A stretch of DNA of 33,058 nucleotides from Kofleriaceae bacterium (GTDB taxonomy: Bacteria > Myxococcota_A > Polyangia > Haliangiales > Haliangiaceae), in the NCBI GenBank assembly GCA_024762925.1, contig JANTGM010000061.1, forward strand, positions 1 to 33,058, written 5' to 3'. Below, piece after piece: positions 1 to 7,426 of this stretch; the stretch's first letter is position 1, and each line of letters starts with the position of its first letter. The notes under the pieces were generated by a model that saw nothing but the letters and a program-made list of their open reading frames with translations, was not told the DNA's origin and made no database searches. The translations under genes and the position numbers were made by a program.

Positions 1-103
1 GGGGCAAGCGACCGAGGAACAACGAAGAAGACTGGCAGAGCCAGTCTGTCCAGCGGGCGAGAAGATGAGTGAGCGCGTTCAATATTCATGAATCGCGCAC
101 TAG
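1..103 (+). repeat. MITE-like repeat copy R1, truncated by the window edge
   Basis: The first ~100 bases match, with interruptions, the reverse complement of the left half of the repeat at 32791-32973. Shared blocks, in order, are GGGCAA-GCGACCGA, CAACGA, GTCCAG, GCGA-GA and GAGCGCG, then a terminal GAATCGCGCA directly followed by CTAG (100-103). Between the conserved blocks lies a perfect 8-bp stem, AGACTGGC (29-36) with GCCAGTCT (40-47). The terminal inverted repeat (TGCGCGATTC read inward) and the CTAG target are reminiscent of IS5-family non-autonomous elements, which is an inference. The TAG stop of the Fic gene (100-102, minus strand) lies in the CTAG. The left part of the element is outside the window. 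Confidence 0.6.
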
Positions 104-3100
104 AGCGCTCCGGCTGCCGCTGGTTGGAAGCTGGATGAAACCTGTGCGGGATTCTTCAGCGTGCTCACCTTGGCGGCTTCGCGAACATCGCCAGCTAGGT
201 GCCCTTGGGTGAAGGTCTCGAGGATTCGATGAGGCATCACTGTCGACATGACATGTACCTCTTGCTCGCCTAGGAAGTTTCCCGCAAGCGAATCGGTTCC
301 AGGAAGCATTTTGGTCTTCTTGACCTTGAACACGTTTGCGCGTCGATGTGCGGTAACGTTGAGCTTGTCGCCCTCACGGCGAACTGTGACGAGGTTTCTG
401 GCCTTTGCGAGTGCTGTGCTGAACGTCTTGAGTTCACTTTCAGACAGCAAGTCATCGGCCTTCACTTCATGTCGCCTTGAGGTTCCAAAGAGTGAAGTGA
501 GACCCGAGAGAAAGTGCTTCTTTGTCACTTTCGCATCGCTCGCACGCTTGGTGAGTTCGGTGGCCGTGTCAGCCGGCGCATGTTTCTCAATCAGGGCTTC
601 AAGTTCTTTTGTGCCAATGTCTTGAACTGAGAAGTGACCGGGTTGGGTTGCGGTCTTGCGGCTGAAGAGTGCTGAGAACAATCCTGTATTCGGCTTGATT
701 TCCAAAACCTCACCGTCCTTCAGGCGCATATCAACCAACGCCTTTCCAAGCTTGGGCATTGCCGCGAGGTTCATCTGCGTGGACTTGTGCTGGTCCGCAA
801 ACCCACCTTTTCGCGAGAGAAGCGCGAGGTCGGTTGTGTAGGATTGGACGCCAGTGCCAACCGTGTCGCCTTGAACTTGGTCAAGGGCATCAAAGAGATT
901 AAGCGCTCCCTGTTTCTGTGCGCGCATTCCAGCTGCATCTTTTAGACCTGGGCGAAACGGTACGGAGTCGATGTGTACGCCGCTCCACTTAGCAAAGTTC
1001 TCACCGCGGAAAATGTAGGCCTCGCTGTCGCCGTGCTTTTTCGTGTAGTCAGATCGCTTGGCGTATCGCAGAGGGGAGTACTGGTACTGAATGCGTTCGA
1101 ATTCGTGTTTTGCGCCGAGCGGATTGTCGTCGTCTGCTGTGCCCTTCTTCACCCGGCTTCGCAATTCGCTGCGAGCCCGGGCAAAGAGAACGTCACGATG
1201 CTTTTCGATCTTCGCAACAGAAGCTTTGTCACCCTTGGCGTTGAAAGCTTCTTTTACGTACCAAAGCTCTAGGTCAGCCTGTTGGTAACGAGACATGATC
1301 GTGGTTAGTTCGGAACCACCGTTGCTCTTGCTGAGCATGGTCTTAGTAGCAATGTTGGATGGGTTAAGAAGACTTATGAACATCTGGCTGTCAATGCCAT
1401 CTAGGTCTACGGACAGTGTTCCGTCGCTCTTGATCGCCCCAAGGTCTGAGTGAACGGTTGGGGTCTTGCCAGTCTTGGCTGGCTTGCCCGTTTTGAGGTT
1501 CGCAAATGCGAGTCGTGTTGGGGCGGTGATTTGCTCCAGAATCTTTGGTGCGTTCTTCTGCTGTGCAATTCGGCGCATCAGAATGTAGAGCGTCATTTGC
1601 CCAAGAGGGCGAAGGTTGCCTTGCCTATCTGCGAGGTGTGCGCGCCCTGCAGAGTTGTAGACAAATCCGTCCTTGCCCAGGGCATACCTGAGACCATCGT
1701 GCTTGGCGAACTCTTGCGATGCTTCGCCTGTGAGTTCATGACCATGCTGCTTCATCATGCGTTGCACATAGCCGGCACCGCTGTGCAATGACTTGTTGCC
1801 AAGCTGCTTGGACGGGCCCAAGACTCCGAGCATCTTGTTGGTGCGCGCAACTCCATGCAACACTTCCTTGGCAAAGTCAGCCTTTGCAAGGCCGATATCA
1901 TTGCCTGTGTCCTTCAGGATTGGCGGCAAAAGGCCCTTTTCGGCGAGAATCCGATCCATGACCAGACGGGCCGTGCGTCCATTGCCATCCGCAAATGGGT
2001 GAATCGCGATGAACTTCTGAACAAAGTCACTGGCAGTCTCAATTGGGTCAGCTGCAGGATCAACCAGACGCGCCTTGGTCTTTTCAATGAGCGCATCAAG
2101 GCGGGGGCGAACTGTCTTCGCTTTGGCATAGACGATCCAACCGGCACGAGTGAACGGGAGCTTTATGTATGTGGCTCCATGGGATTGAATGTTCTCAACC
2201 TCTTTGACCGAGAGCCCCTTGGAGTCGAAGTGGAGGCTTTGGTAATTGCGAATTTGGCCGGCTTTTGACTGTGCCTTGGGCATAAAGGCATTGCGAAGTG
2301 TCTTGCCAAACGCAACGAGAGGGCTGTCGCCACCTTCGGCAAATGCTACTTGGTTCACCTCGGTGAGAAGGGCGACGTCAAAACGTTTGGCGAGTTTGCC
2401 TTGGGGAATGCGATTGAGGATCGCGTCGGCCTTAGCAAAGTTCTTAAACCCTTCCTGACCGTAGGAGTATCGGAAGTCTGCGTCGTTTCTCGAACCGCGA
2501 TTGATGAGTCGTGCTGCCATCAGGCGCCCAACATCACCACTAAAGAAGTGGTTGGTTGGTTCTTGCAGTCGCTTGAGAACGGCCTGTGCTCCACCAAGGC
2601 TCTCAGCGGTGGCCTCGGTTGTGACCGTGTCCTTTTCACCGAAGAAGTTTGGGTCCTTGAGCTTTTCGTGGATCGGAGCTTTTCGCTCTGGAAGTATGCT
2701 GTTCTTTGCCTTCTCCTTGGCCTTGGCTTCTCGGCGCTCTTGCTTGGTGAGCTTCTTCTTGGTTGAAGAGGTTGCCTCGCCGGCTGCGGGCGTAGTGCCA
2801 CCAGTCGTTTCGTGCTGAGGCTTTTGGGTTGTCTTGCGTGCTGTTGCAGAGGTGGGCTTCTTCGTGGATTTGTCGGTAGACTTGCTCGTGTCTCCAGGCT
2901 TCTTGTTCTTCTTGAAGCCAAGCCCCATGTGAAGTTTGACCGAAGGTTTTTTCTGAGATCCAGACCGTCGCTGTGCGGTGCTGGCTCGAGCCCTGGTCTT
3001 GGCCGCCTTGCCCTTGTTGCTTGTCTTCTTGACGTGTGACGTGGCCTTTTGAGCAAAGGCGTTGTCGGTCGAAGTGACCTGGCCTCCAAGTGTGAGAACC

Positions 3101-3150
3101 ATCAGAAGCGCGAGTGCAATTTTGAGTCTTTGAACTGACACGGCAATCAA
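100..3150 (-). CDS. Exported Fic-domain protein with ART-like C-terminal region
   Basis: This 1016-residue protein starts at TTG (3150-3148); no ATG is available before the upstream in-frame stop. Residues 1-34 form a signal peptide (hydrophobic core followed by AFA-QK), so it is exported. Residues 35-155 are a Lys/Thr/Ser-rich low-complexity linker. Residues ~250-435 are a Fic domain with the complete motif HPFADGNGRTAR (H384 to R395). Fic enzymes of this type usually transfer AMP to Ser/Thr/Tyr hydroxyls. A match to the class II inhibitory motif, SYGQEG (229-234), lies just before it. The C-terminal third has YIFRGE (R715), QSYTT (S770) and GEQEV (E962, E964), in the order of the R-S-E signature of ADP-ribosyltransferases; the S-to-E distance (~190) is longer than usual. 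The Fic call is firm and the ART call tentative. The middle region (~440-690) is unrecognised. The stop codon lies in repeat R1. The target is unknown. Confidence 0.85.
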   Translation of the reverse strand: MIAVSVQRLKIALALLMVLTLGGQVTSTDNAFAQKATSHVKKTSNKGKAAKTRARASTAQRRSGSQKKPSVKLHMGLGFKKNKKPGDTSKSTDKSTKKPTSATARKTTQKPQHETTGGTTPAAGEATSSTKKKLTKQERREAKAKEKAKNSILPERKAPIHEKLKDPNFFGEKDTVTTEATAESLGGAQAVLKRLQEPTNHFFSGDVGRLMAARLINRGSRNDADFRYSYGQEGFKNFAKADAILNRIPQGKLAKRFDVALLTEVNQVAFAEGGDSPLVAFGKTLRNAFMPKAQSKAGQIRNYQSLHFDSKGLSVKEVENIQSHGATYIKLPFTRAGWIVYAKAKTVRPRLDALIEKTKARLVDPAADPIETASDFVQKFIAIHPFADGNGRTARLVMDRILAEKGLLPPILKDTGNDIGLAKADFAKEVLHGVARTNKMLGVLGPSKQLGNKSLHSGAGYVQRMMKQHGHELTGEASQEFAKHDGLRYALGKDGFVYNSAGRAHLADRQGNLRPLGQMTLYILMRRIAQQKNAPKILEQITAPTRLAFANLKTGKPAKTGKTPTVHSDLGAIKSDGTLSVDLDGIDSQMFISLLNPSNIATKTMLSKSNGGSELTTIMSRYQQADLELWYVKEAFNAKGDKASVAKIEKHRDVLFARARSELRSRVKKGTADDDNPLGAKHEFERIQYQYSPLRYAKRSDYTKKHGDSEAYIFRGENFAKWSGVHIDSVPFRPGLKDAAGMRAQKQGALNLFDALDQVQGDTVGTGVQSYTTDLALLSRKGGFADQHKSTQMNLAAMPKLGKALVDMRLKDGEVLEIKPNTGLFSALFSRKTATQPGHFSVQDIGTKELEALIEKHAPADTATELTKRASDAKVTKKHFLSGLTSLFGTSRRHEVKADDLLSESELKTFSTALAKARNLVTVRREGDKLNVTAHRRANVFKVKKTKMLPGTDSLAGNFLGEQEVHVMSTVMPHRILETFTQGHLAGDVREAAKVSTLKNPAQVSSSFQPAAAGAL

Positions 3151-3593
3151 TGAGTAAGCAATTCGGGTGCCATACGTAAGTGCCTAAAACTGCTTGGTTT
3201 AAGCGGCAGCTGAAGGCGTCAGGCGTGCTCTAGACCCCAGCGATTCTGGCCAGTGCGGGGCAACAAGGACCATGGCTTTTGGCGACCTCAATTGCAGCGA
3301 TCCCGGATTGAGCGATGGAAGGCTTCTGAGAAGCGTGGGTCACGCTGGCAGAGCATCCAAGCAACACCGCTTCCGCTCCATTGAGGATGGTCTTGTGCAC
3401 GTTGGTAGGCGCATCTAGGAGGGATGAACGCACATGGATGGCACCGGCTTTCGAACGTACGCGGATCATGCGCATCAGAGTTTTTCTTATAATATTGCGT
3501 GCCCTTCTAAGATGGCTTAGCAAGGATCGTCATCAAGACGTTCCTCACCAAGCCGAAGTACATCCTGACTTACGCTTACTCTTGGGGGAATTT
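3151..3593. other. Gene-free stretch with a promoter-like TATAAT
   Basis: No convincing gene is seen in these 443 bases. Open frames on both strands overlap one another and lack family features. A perfect -10 hexamer TATAAT lies at 3488-3493 in a T-rich context, about 100 bases before the broken lipoprotein gene, but there is no good -35 at 16-18 bases. It may have driven that gene, or on the other strand the Fic gene. Confidence 0.3.
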
Positions 3594-4160
3594 ATGTCGT
3601 CTCTTGCTCGTTTCACACTGCTCGCCAGCTCTTTGCCAACATCATCACAGCGATGAGCCTCTCTCTCTTTGTGATGGCTTGTGGCTCTGATGCAGATCCT
3701 AGTGGTGGCGCCGATGCCTCCATACCAATCGATGCCACTATCCCGCCCACGTTCGATGCAGAACCGCCAGATTTGGCGCCAGTAGTTCGGGTTGACTTCC
3801 CAGCTCCCATGTCGCAAACGGCAAAGAGCTGCATGCCACTTCGCATTCACGTTTCCGATGAGCGCGAGGTTGTGAGCGTGACCCTAAGTGGGGTGCAGAT
3901 TGCAAGCACGACCGGCGCTCTAGATAAGGAGCTGACGCTGGCTTCCGGCGAGAATGTCTTCGTCGTAGAGGCCACCGACAGTGATAGGCAGACGACCGCC
4001 CAAACTGTCACGCGAAGTCGAGATTCGGAACCCATTTGCCAGCAAGTTCGATGCCGCGACCAACAGAATTTACTACGTCGACATCGTCACAGCGGAGACC
4101 GCCTGGGGACCCACACGCAATATGCGAACTCGCCTAGGTAGTCCTGCCGATCCGAACTAA
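3594..4160 (+). pseudogene. Broken lipoprotein gene with Ig-like and partial propeller-like parts
   Basis: An ATG at 3594 sits six bases after a strong Shine-Dalgarno (GGGGGA), but its frame stops at 3654-3656. A second frame, open across 3590-4010, encodes RQLFANIITAM then SLSLFVMACGSD (a lipobox), an Asp/Pro-rich linker and a bacterial Ig-like segment (VVSVTLSGVQ ... ENVFVVEATDSD). From about 4011 the sensible coding returns to the first frame, with REVEIRNPFASKFD and NRIYYVDI, ending at TAA 4158-4160. So the first and last parts share one frame and the middle uses another, as if two compensating indels had occurred. The last segment resembles the start of a beta-propeller that then ends after ~35 residues. 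It is either a decayed gene or a stretch with two sequencing indels. A shorter intact reading from ATG 3653 would have only nine residues before the lipobox Cys and a meaningless tail. Confidence 0.55.
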
Positions 4161-4190
4161 ACCGGGACAGCGACTGTGGCATGATAGGCG

Positions 4191-5231
4191 TTGTTGCAGT
4201 GCAAGGGGAAAACACGCTTGTTGGTCTTGTGGGCCGGGCTCGCGGGCATGGGAGTCTCTGGTTGCTCACTGGTGCTCGATTTCGATAAGCCAATCGACGT
4301 GAAGATCGCGGATAGCGGTGCCTTGCCTGATGCAGACAGGGCCGACTCTTCCGTTCCCAATCTTTGCGGGAATGGTGTGCTCGACGCACTCGAAGCCTGC
4401 GATGACAACAACGACATTGCGCTCGATGGTTGCTCGGCGCAATGCAACGTCGAAGATGGATATGACTGCGATGGACAAGCGCCGACAGAATGCACTCTCT
4501 TGCCTCTTTGCCCCGCACAGTCGATCGCAACCTCCATGCTGCGTGCTTCGTGCAAGGCGTATTTTGATGCCGGGTATCGAGCATCAGGACGCTACACGAT
4601 CGATGTGGACGGAGTAGCCGGTCGCGCCGCCTTCGATGTTCTCTGCGACATGGTCACTGGAGGAGGTGGATGGACGATCATCGTCAACAACAACGCAGAT
4701 GCGGTGGAGCCCAATGGCTGCCTGCCCAGAATCGCCAGCGTCGATGAGTTCGCCTGTGGAGTTCCAAACTGTGACGAAGACTTCGTTGTCCCTGCCTACG
4801 ACTTGCCTTTCACTGAGCTAGCTTGGATTGCCCATAACGGTGCGTTGGCATACGGACCGCACAACCTCTATCGTTGGGCAGAGCCTCAGACATTTCCCAA
4901 TCTCACGAACTGGACACTGTCACCCGATGAATCGAGCCTCGTACTTCCTGGCCTTGAGGGCCAACCGATCATTGAGGCCCAGTCGACCATCGCGGCAGCA
5001 GGCCTTCTGCGGATCGCCAACGAAAACGTCCGCACCCAGACGGGAGGCTTCCAGGTGACCGACGTCGTCACGCTCTTTGATCAGGACAATGACCCGGCCA
5101 CTCCGGGCAATATGAGTTTTACCGATACGGCCAGTATTGGTCTCGATGACTTTCAGGACGGCGGCGGATGCAGCGACCTATGGTCGCCATTGGAAAGCCG
5201 CGGCGCTGCGACGCTCATCATGATTCGGTAG
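4191..5231 (+). CDS. Lipoprotein with DUF4215-like repeat and fibrinogen-like domain
   Basis: The 346-residue product begins at TTG 4191 (an in-frame stop lies just upstream). A TTG at 4218 has a better Shine-Dalgarno (AAGGGGAA, eight bases away) but would lose the basic N-terminus of the signal peptide. The signal peptide ends in the lipobox GVSGC, so the protein is probably anchored in the cell envelope. A cysteine-rich repeat follows (CGNGVLDALEACDDNN ... DGCSAQC), the myxobacterial DUF4215-like type. Next comes the start of a fibrinogen-C-like domain: SGRYTIDVDG, then FDVLCDMVTGGGGWTII, which matches the family pattern YxI...VxCDMxxxGGGWT. The rest is poorly conserved but ends in a short Cys-containing segment typical of the fold. 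Function is probably surface adhesion or carbohydrate binding (inference). It follows the broken lipoprotein gene on the same strand. Confidence 0.8.
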   Translation: MLQCKGKTRLLVLWAGLAGMGVSGCSLVLDFDKPIDVKIADSGALPDADRADSSVPNLCGNGVLDALEACDDNNDIALDGCSAQCNVEDGYDCDGQAPTECTLLPLCPAQSIATSMLRASCKAYFDAGYRASGRYTIDVDGVAGRAAFDVLCDMVTGGGGWTIIVNNNADAVEPNGCLPRIASVDEFACGVPNCDEDFVVPAYDLPFTELAWIAHNGALAYGPHNLYRWAEPQTFPNLTNWTLSPDESSLVLPGLEGQPIIEAQSTIAAAGLLRIANENVRTQTGGFQVTDVVTLFDQDNDPATPGNMSFTDTASIGLDDFQDGGGCSDLWSPLESRGAATLIMIR

Positions 5232-5342
5232 GAGCGTCGACGTGCTTCGGCAGGGGCATGCCGTGTGAGACCGGATTTTTCACGAGAGCGGCAAACGATT
5301 TGGTGACATGGCCGTTGCCGCAAGCAGCTAGAGTCTCTGGGC

Positions 5343-5381
5343 AAAAAAAAGGCGCAAGCACCATTGTTTGTGCCTGCGCCT
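5343..5381 (-). terminator. Intrinsic terminator of the cytochrome lipoprotein unit
   Basis: Read on the minus strand, AGGCGCAGGCAC and GTGCTTGCGCCT form a 12-bp stem with one G-T wobble around an 8-base loop, followed at once by eight T residues (the A run at 5343-5350). It lies 22 bases after the stop of the gene ending at 5403. This is the best-formed terminator in the window. Confidence 0.9.
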
Positions 5382-5402
5382 CTTTGAAGGAGTGATAGGG
5401 CT

Positions 5403-7388
5403 CTACTGACCTTGCTCCAGTGACTCTAGACTACAATCAGCTGCATTGAGTCGAGCGTTTGCGGTGTGCCCGCTGGAGGGGCGCAGCGGTCCTAGACCAA
5501 TGTTGAAGCCAACGCCCGATGGCATCGAGCTTGGAATCAGCTGGTAGATGGGCAAGTCGTAGGCCTTCTCGCGCATCACGTTGGCCACGTGCAGGATGTC
5601 GGTCATGAGTGCCTCCTGATCTGCGGAACCTCGAGATTCACAAGCACTAGAGAAGGCCTCCATTCTCGTCGCAACCGCTCCTACGTCGCCCAGGTTGTCT
5701 AGGAGTTCGACCCCGCCCTCTGAGAGGCTGCCATCAGCCTTGAGAGCCTCAAGCTTGCTTTGGATCGCAGTTCGTACTGTGGTCTCATCGGTAATGGTCC
5801 CGCCTAGGTCCTCCCACGTGAGGTCGAGTTCGGCAAGTACGCCACAGCGGGTCTCCGAGAAGATTGGTCGCGTGAAGTCCACACCGAGTACGGCTCGAAT
5901 GAGAGTGTCGTCGATAATTTCGGCGTTCTCGAGTGCGCGGACATAGCTCTGATCGGCACCTGAGCGCTCAGGAAACATAAATGCACCAGCTGTGTCGATG
6001 ATGCCAAAGCCCGGAACATTTACGAAGGGCGCATCGAGTGGGCTCAGAGTTGTACCGTTGGTCAGGCGAGGGATGACTTGCCCCTCACTAATCACATCCT
6101 GGTAGACCTGATTGGCCATCGAAACGCGGAGTCTCTGGCCAGTCTTGCTCGACAGCATTGGGTCAAAGAAGAAGTCGTTGCTGATGCTACTGATGCTCTG
6201 CGAGAACGAGGTTTGTACATTGACCTCGACGCTGCAGAACAGGGGCTTGAGTAGCGAGTTCGGATCGCGACTCGCGTCGGGACTATTGGCGATCTTGATG
6301 CGCTCTCGATTCCAGAGATCGTTGCCATCACCAACGATCGTGAATTCCTGATTTGCACCTGCAGAGGAAGGGATATCATCACCCAGAACATCTGCGTGGG
6401 CTCTCATCAGCTCGCGAGCACCCAAGGTGTCAAAGTCCTCCTCCCAGTTTATCCACGGCGAGTTGAGCTCGCGCATGATAATGCCGCCACCTGTGTGACA
6501 CTCGGCGCATCGGCGCTTCTGGGCAAAGAACTCACCTGTTGGCTCAAGGTTCTCGTCAAGATCTAGGTACTGAGCAGAGTTGCCATGGAACGCCCACTTG
6601 AGGTCATTGCACCTGCCAAACGTCTTGCATGTTTCGCTGCTCTCGTCGCTGGCTTCCAGGGCGTAGTAGTTGAAGACACCGGAGACTTCCCCATCGACTT
6701 CAGGACCACCAGTCGGGTCCCAGGCAATCACCTCCATCGACTTGCGAAGCCCACCAGCCTCCCAGACGCTGTCGTCTGAGACGCCAACGCGATCCAGTTT
6801 GCCATCGGCTCCGCGAAGTGCGGGTTCTTCCGCAGATTGTTTGGACTGCAGGAAGAGAATGCGATTCTCGGCACCTCCACCTCCGCACTCCATTGAGGTA
6901 ACGGTGTGATAGCCCCCTGTTTCTGGGACTTGACCTCCAAAGAGCATGAAGTCGTCGAGTGCTTGGCCCGAGAGATTGGCAGCGTCAAGATGGTGGGCAG
7001 AGGTCTCAACGACGCGAGTCTCAAGAGTGTCGCAGCCAGACGCCTTGAGATTCTCAATCACCTCACGAAAGGTTGTCGGACACGAGTCACCCTCGTTGAT
7101 GATGCGCTTTGCCAGCTCGTCGTTGCGCTTCACGACGCTCGGATTGCCGAAGGCGCAGCACTCTTTCTTGATGAAGCGACCATCCGCACCGTGACACCGG
7201 CCGTCATTGTCCTGCGTCGAGCCATCGCAAGCAGGGTCGGTGCTGCCGGCGAAATCAATGACTGGGCAAACACCTGCGAAGTCATCGCACTTTCCGTCTT
7301 CACAGTTGTCTGGTTGATCACTGCTGGATGAGCAGCTGGCTCCCAACAGTAGGGTGGATAGAATTGCTAGTAGTCGTATACGGGTCAT
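5403..7388 (-). CDS. Mono-heme c-type lipoprotein, second gene of the RoxA-like unit
   Basis: This 661-residue protein starts at ATG 7388, preceded by a good ribosome site (AAGGA, about five bases away). It has a signal peptide with lipobox LGASC (C19) and an early acidic CEDGKCD segment. Residues 54-78 carry a cysteine motif (ACDGSTQDNDGRCHG then DGRFIKKECCA) that recurs near the C-terminus of the upstream RoxA-like protein. One heme c site, CAECH (294-298), sits in the segment KRRCAECHTGGGIIMREL, followed by a Trp-rich NSPWINWEEDF. No second heme motif is present. I do not recognise a named family. The heme and lipobox suggest an envelope electron carrier working with its neighbour. The gap to the upstream gene is 38 bases, so the two are probably co-transcribed, ending at the 5343-5381 terminator. 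Confidence 0.85.
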   Translation of the reverse strand: MTRIRLLAILSTLLLGASCSSSSDQPDNCEDGKCDDFAGVCPVIDFAGSTDPACDGSTQDNDGRCHGADGRFIKKECCAFGNPSVVKRNDELAKRIINEGDSCPTTFREVIENLKASGCDTLETRVVETSAHHLDAANLSGQALDDFMLFGGQVPETGGYHTVTSMECGGGGAENRILFLQSKQSAEEPALRGADGKLDRVGVSDDSVWEAGGLRKSMEVIAWDPTGGPEVDGEVSGVFNYYALEASDESSETCKTFGRCNDLKWAFHGNSAQYLDLDENLEPTGEFFAQKRRCAECHTGGGIIMRELNSPWINWEEDFDTLGARELMRAHADVLGDDIPSSAGANQEFTIVGDGNDLWNRERIKIANSPDASRDPNSLLKPLFCSVEVNVQTSFSQSISSISNDFFFDPMLSSKTGQRLRVSMANQVYQDVISEGQVIPRLTNGTTLSPLDAPFVNVPGFGIIDTAGAFMFPERSGADQSYVRALENAEIIDDTLIRAVLGVDFTRPIFSETRCGVLAELDLTWEDLGGTITDETTVRTAIQSKLEALKADGSLSEGGVELLDNLGDVGAVATRMEAFSSACESRGSADQEALMTDILHVANVMREKAYDLPIYQLIPSSMPSGVGFNIGLGPLRPSSGHTANARLNAADCSLESLEQGQ

Positions 7389-7426
7389 AGTGTCCTTGAT
7401 GCGGAGTAGAGAGGGCTGAGGGGTTC

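Noticed and set aside
3230-3523. 97-codon frame on the minus strand
   Set aside because: No ribosome site, signal peptide or family features; it overlaps a frame of similar length on the other strand.
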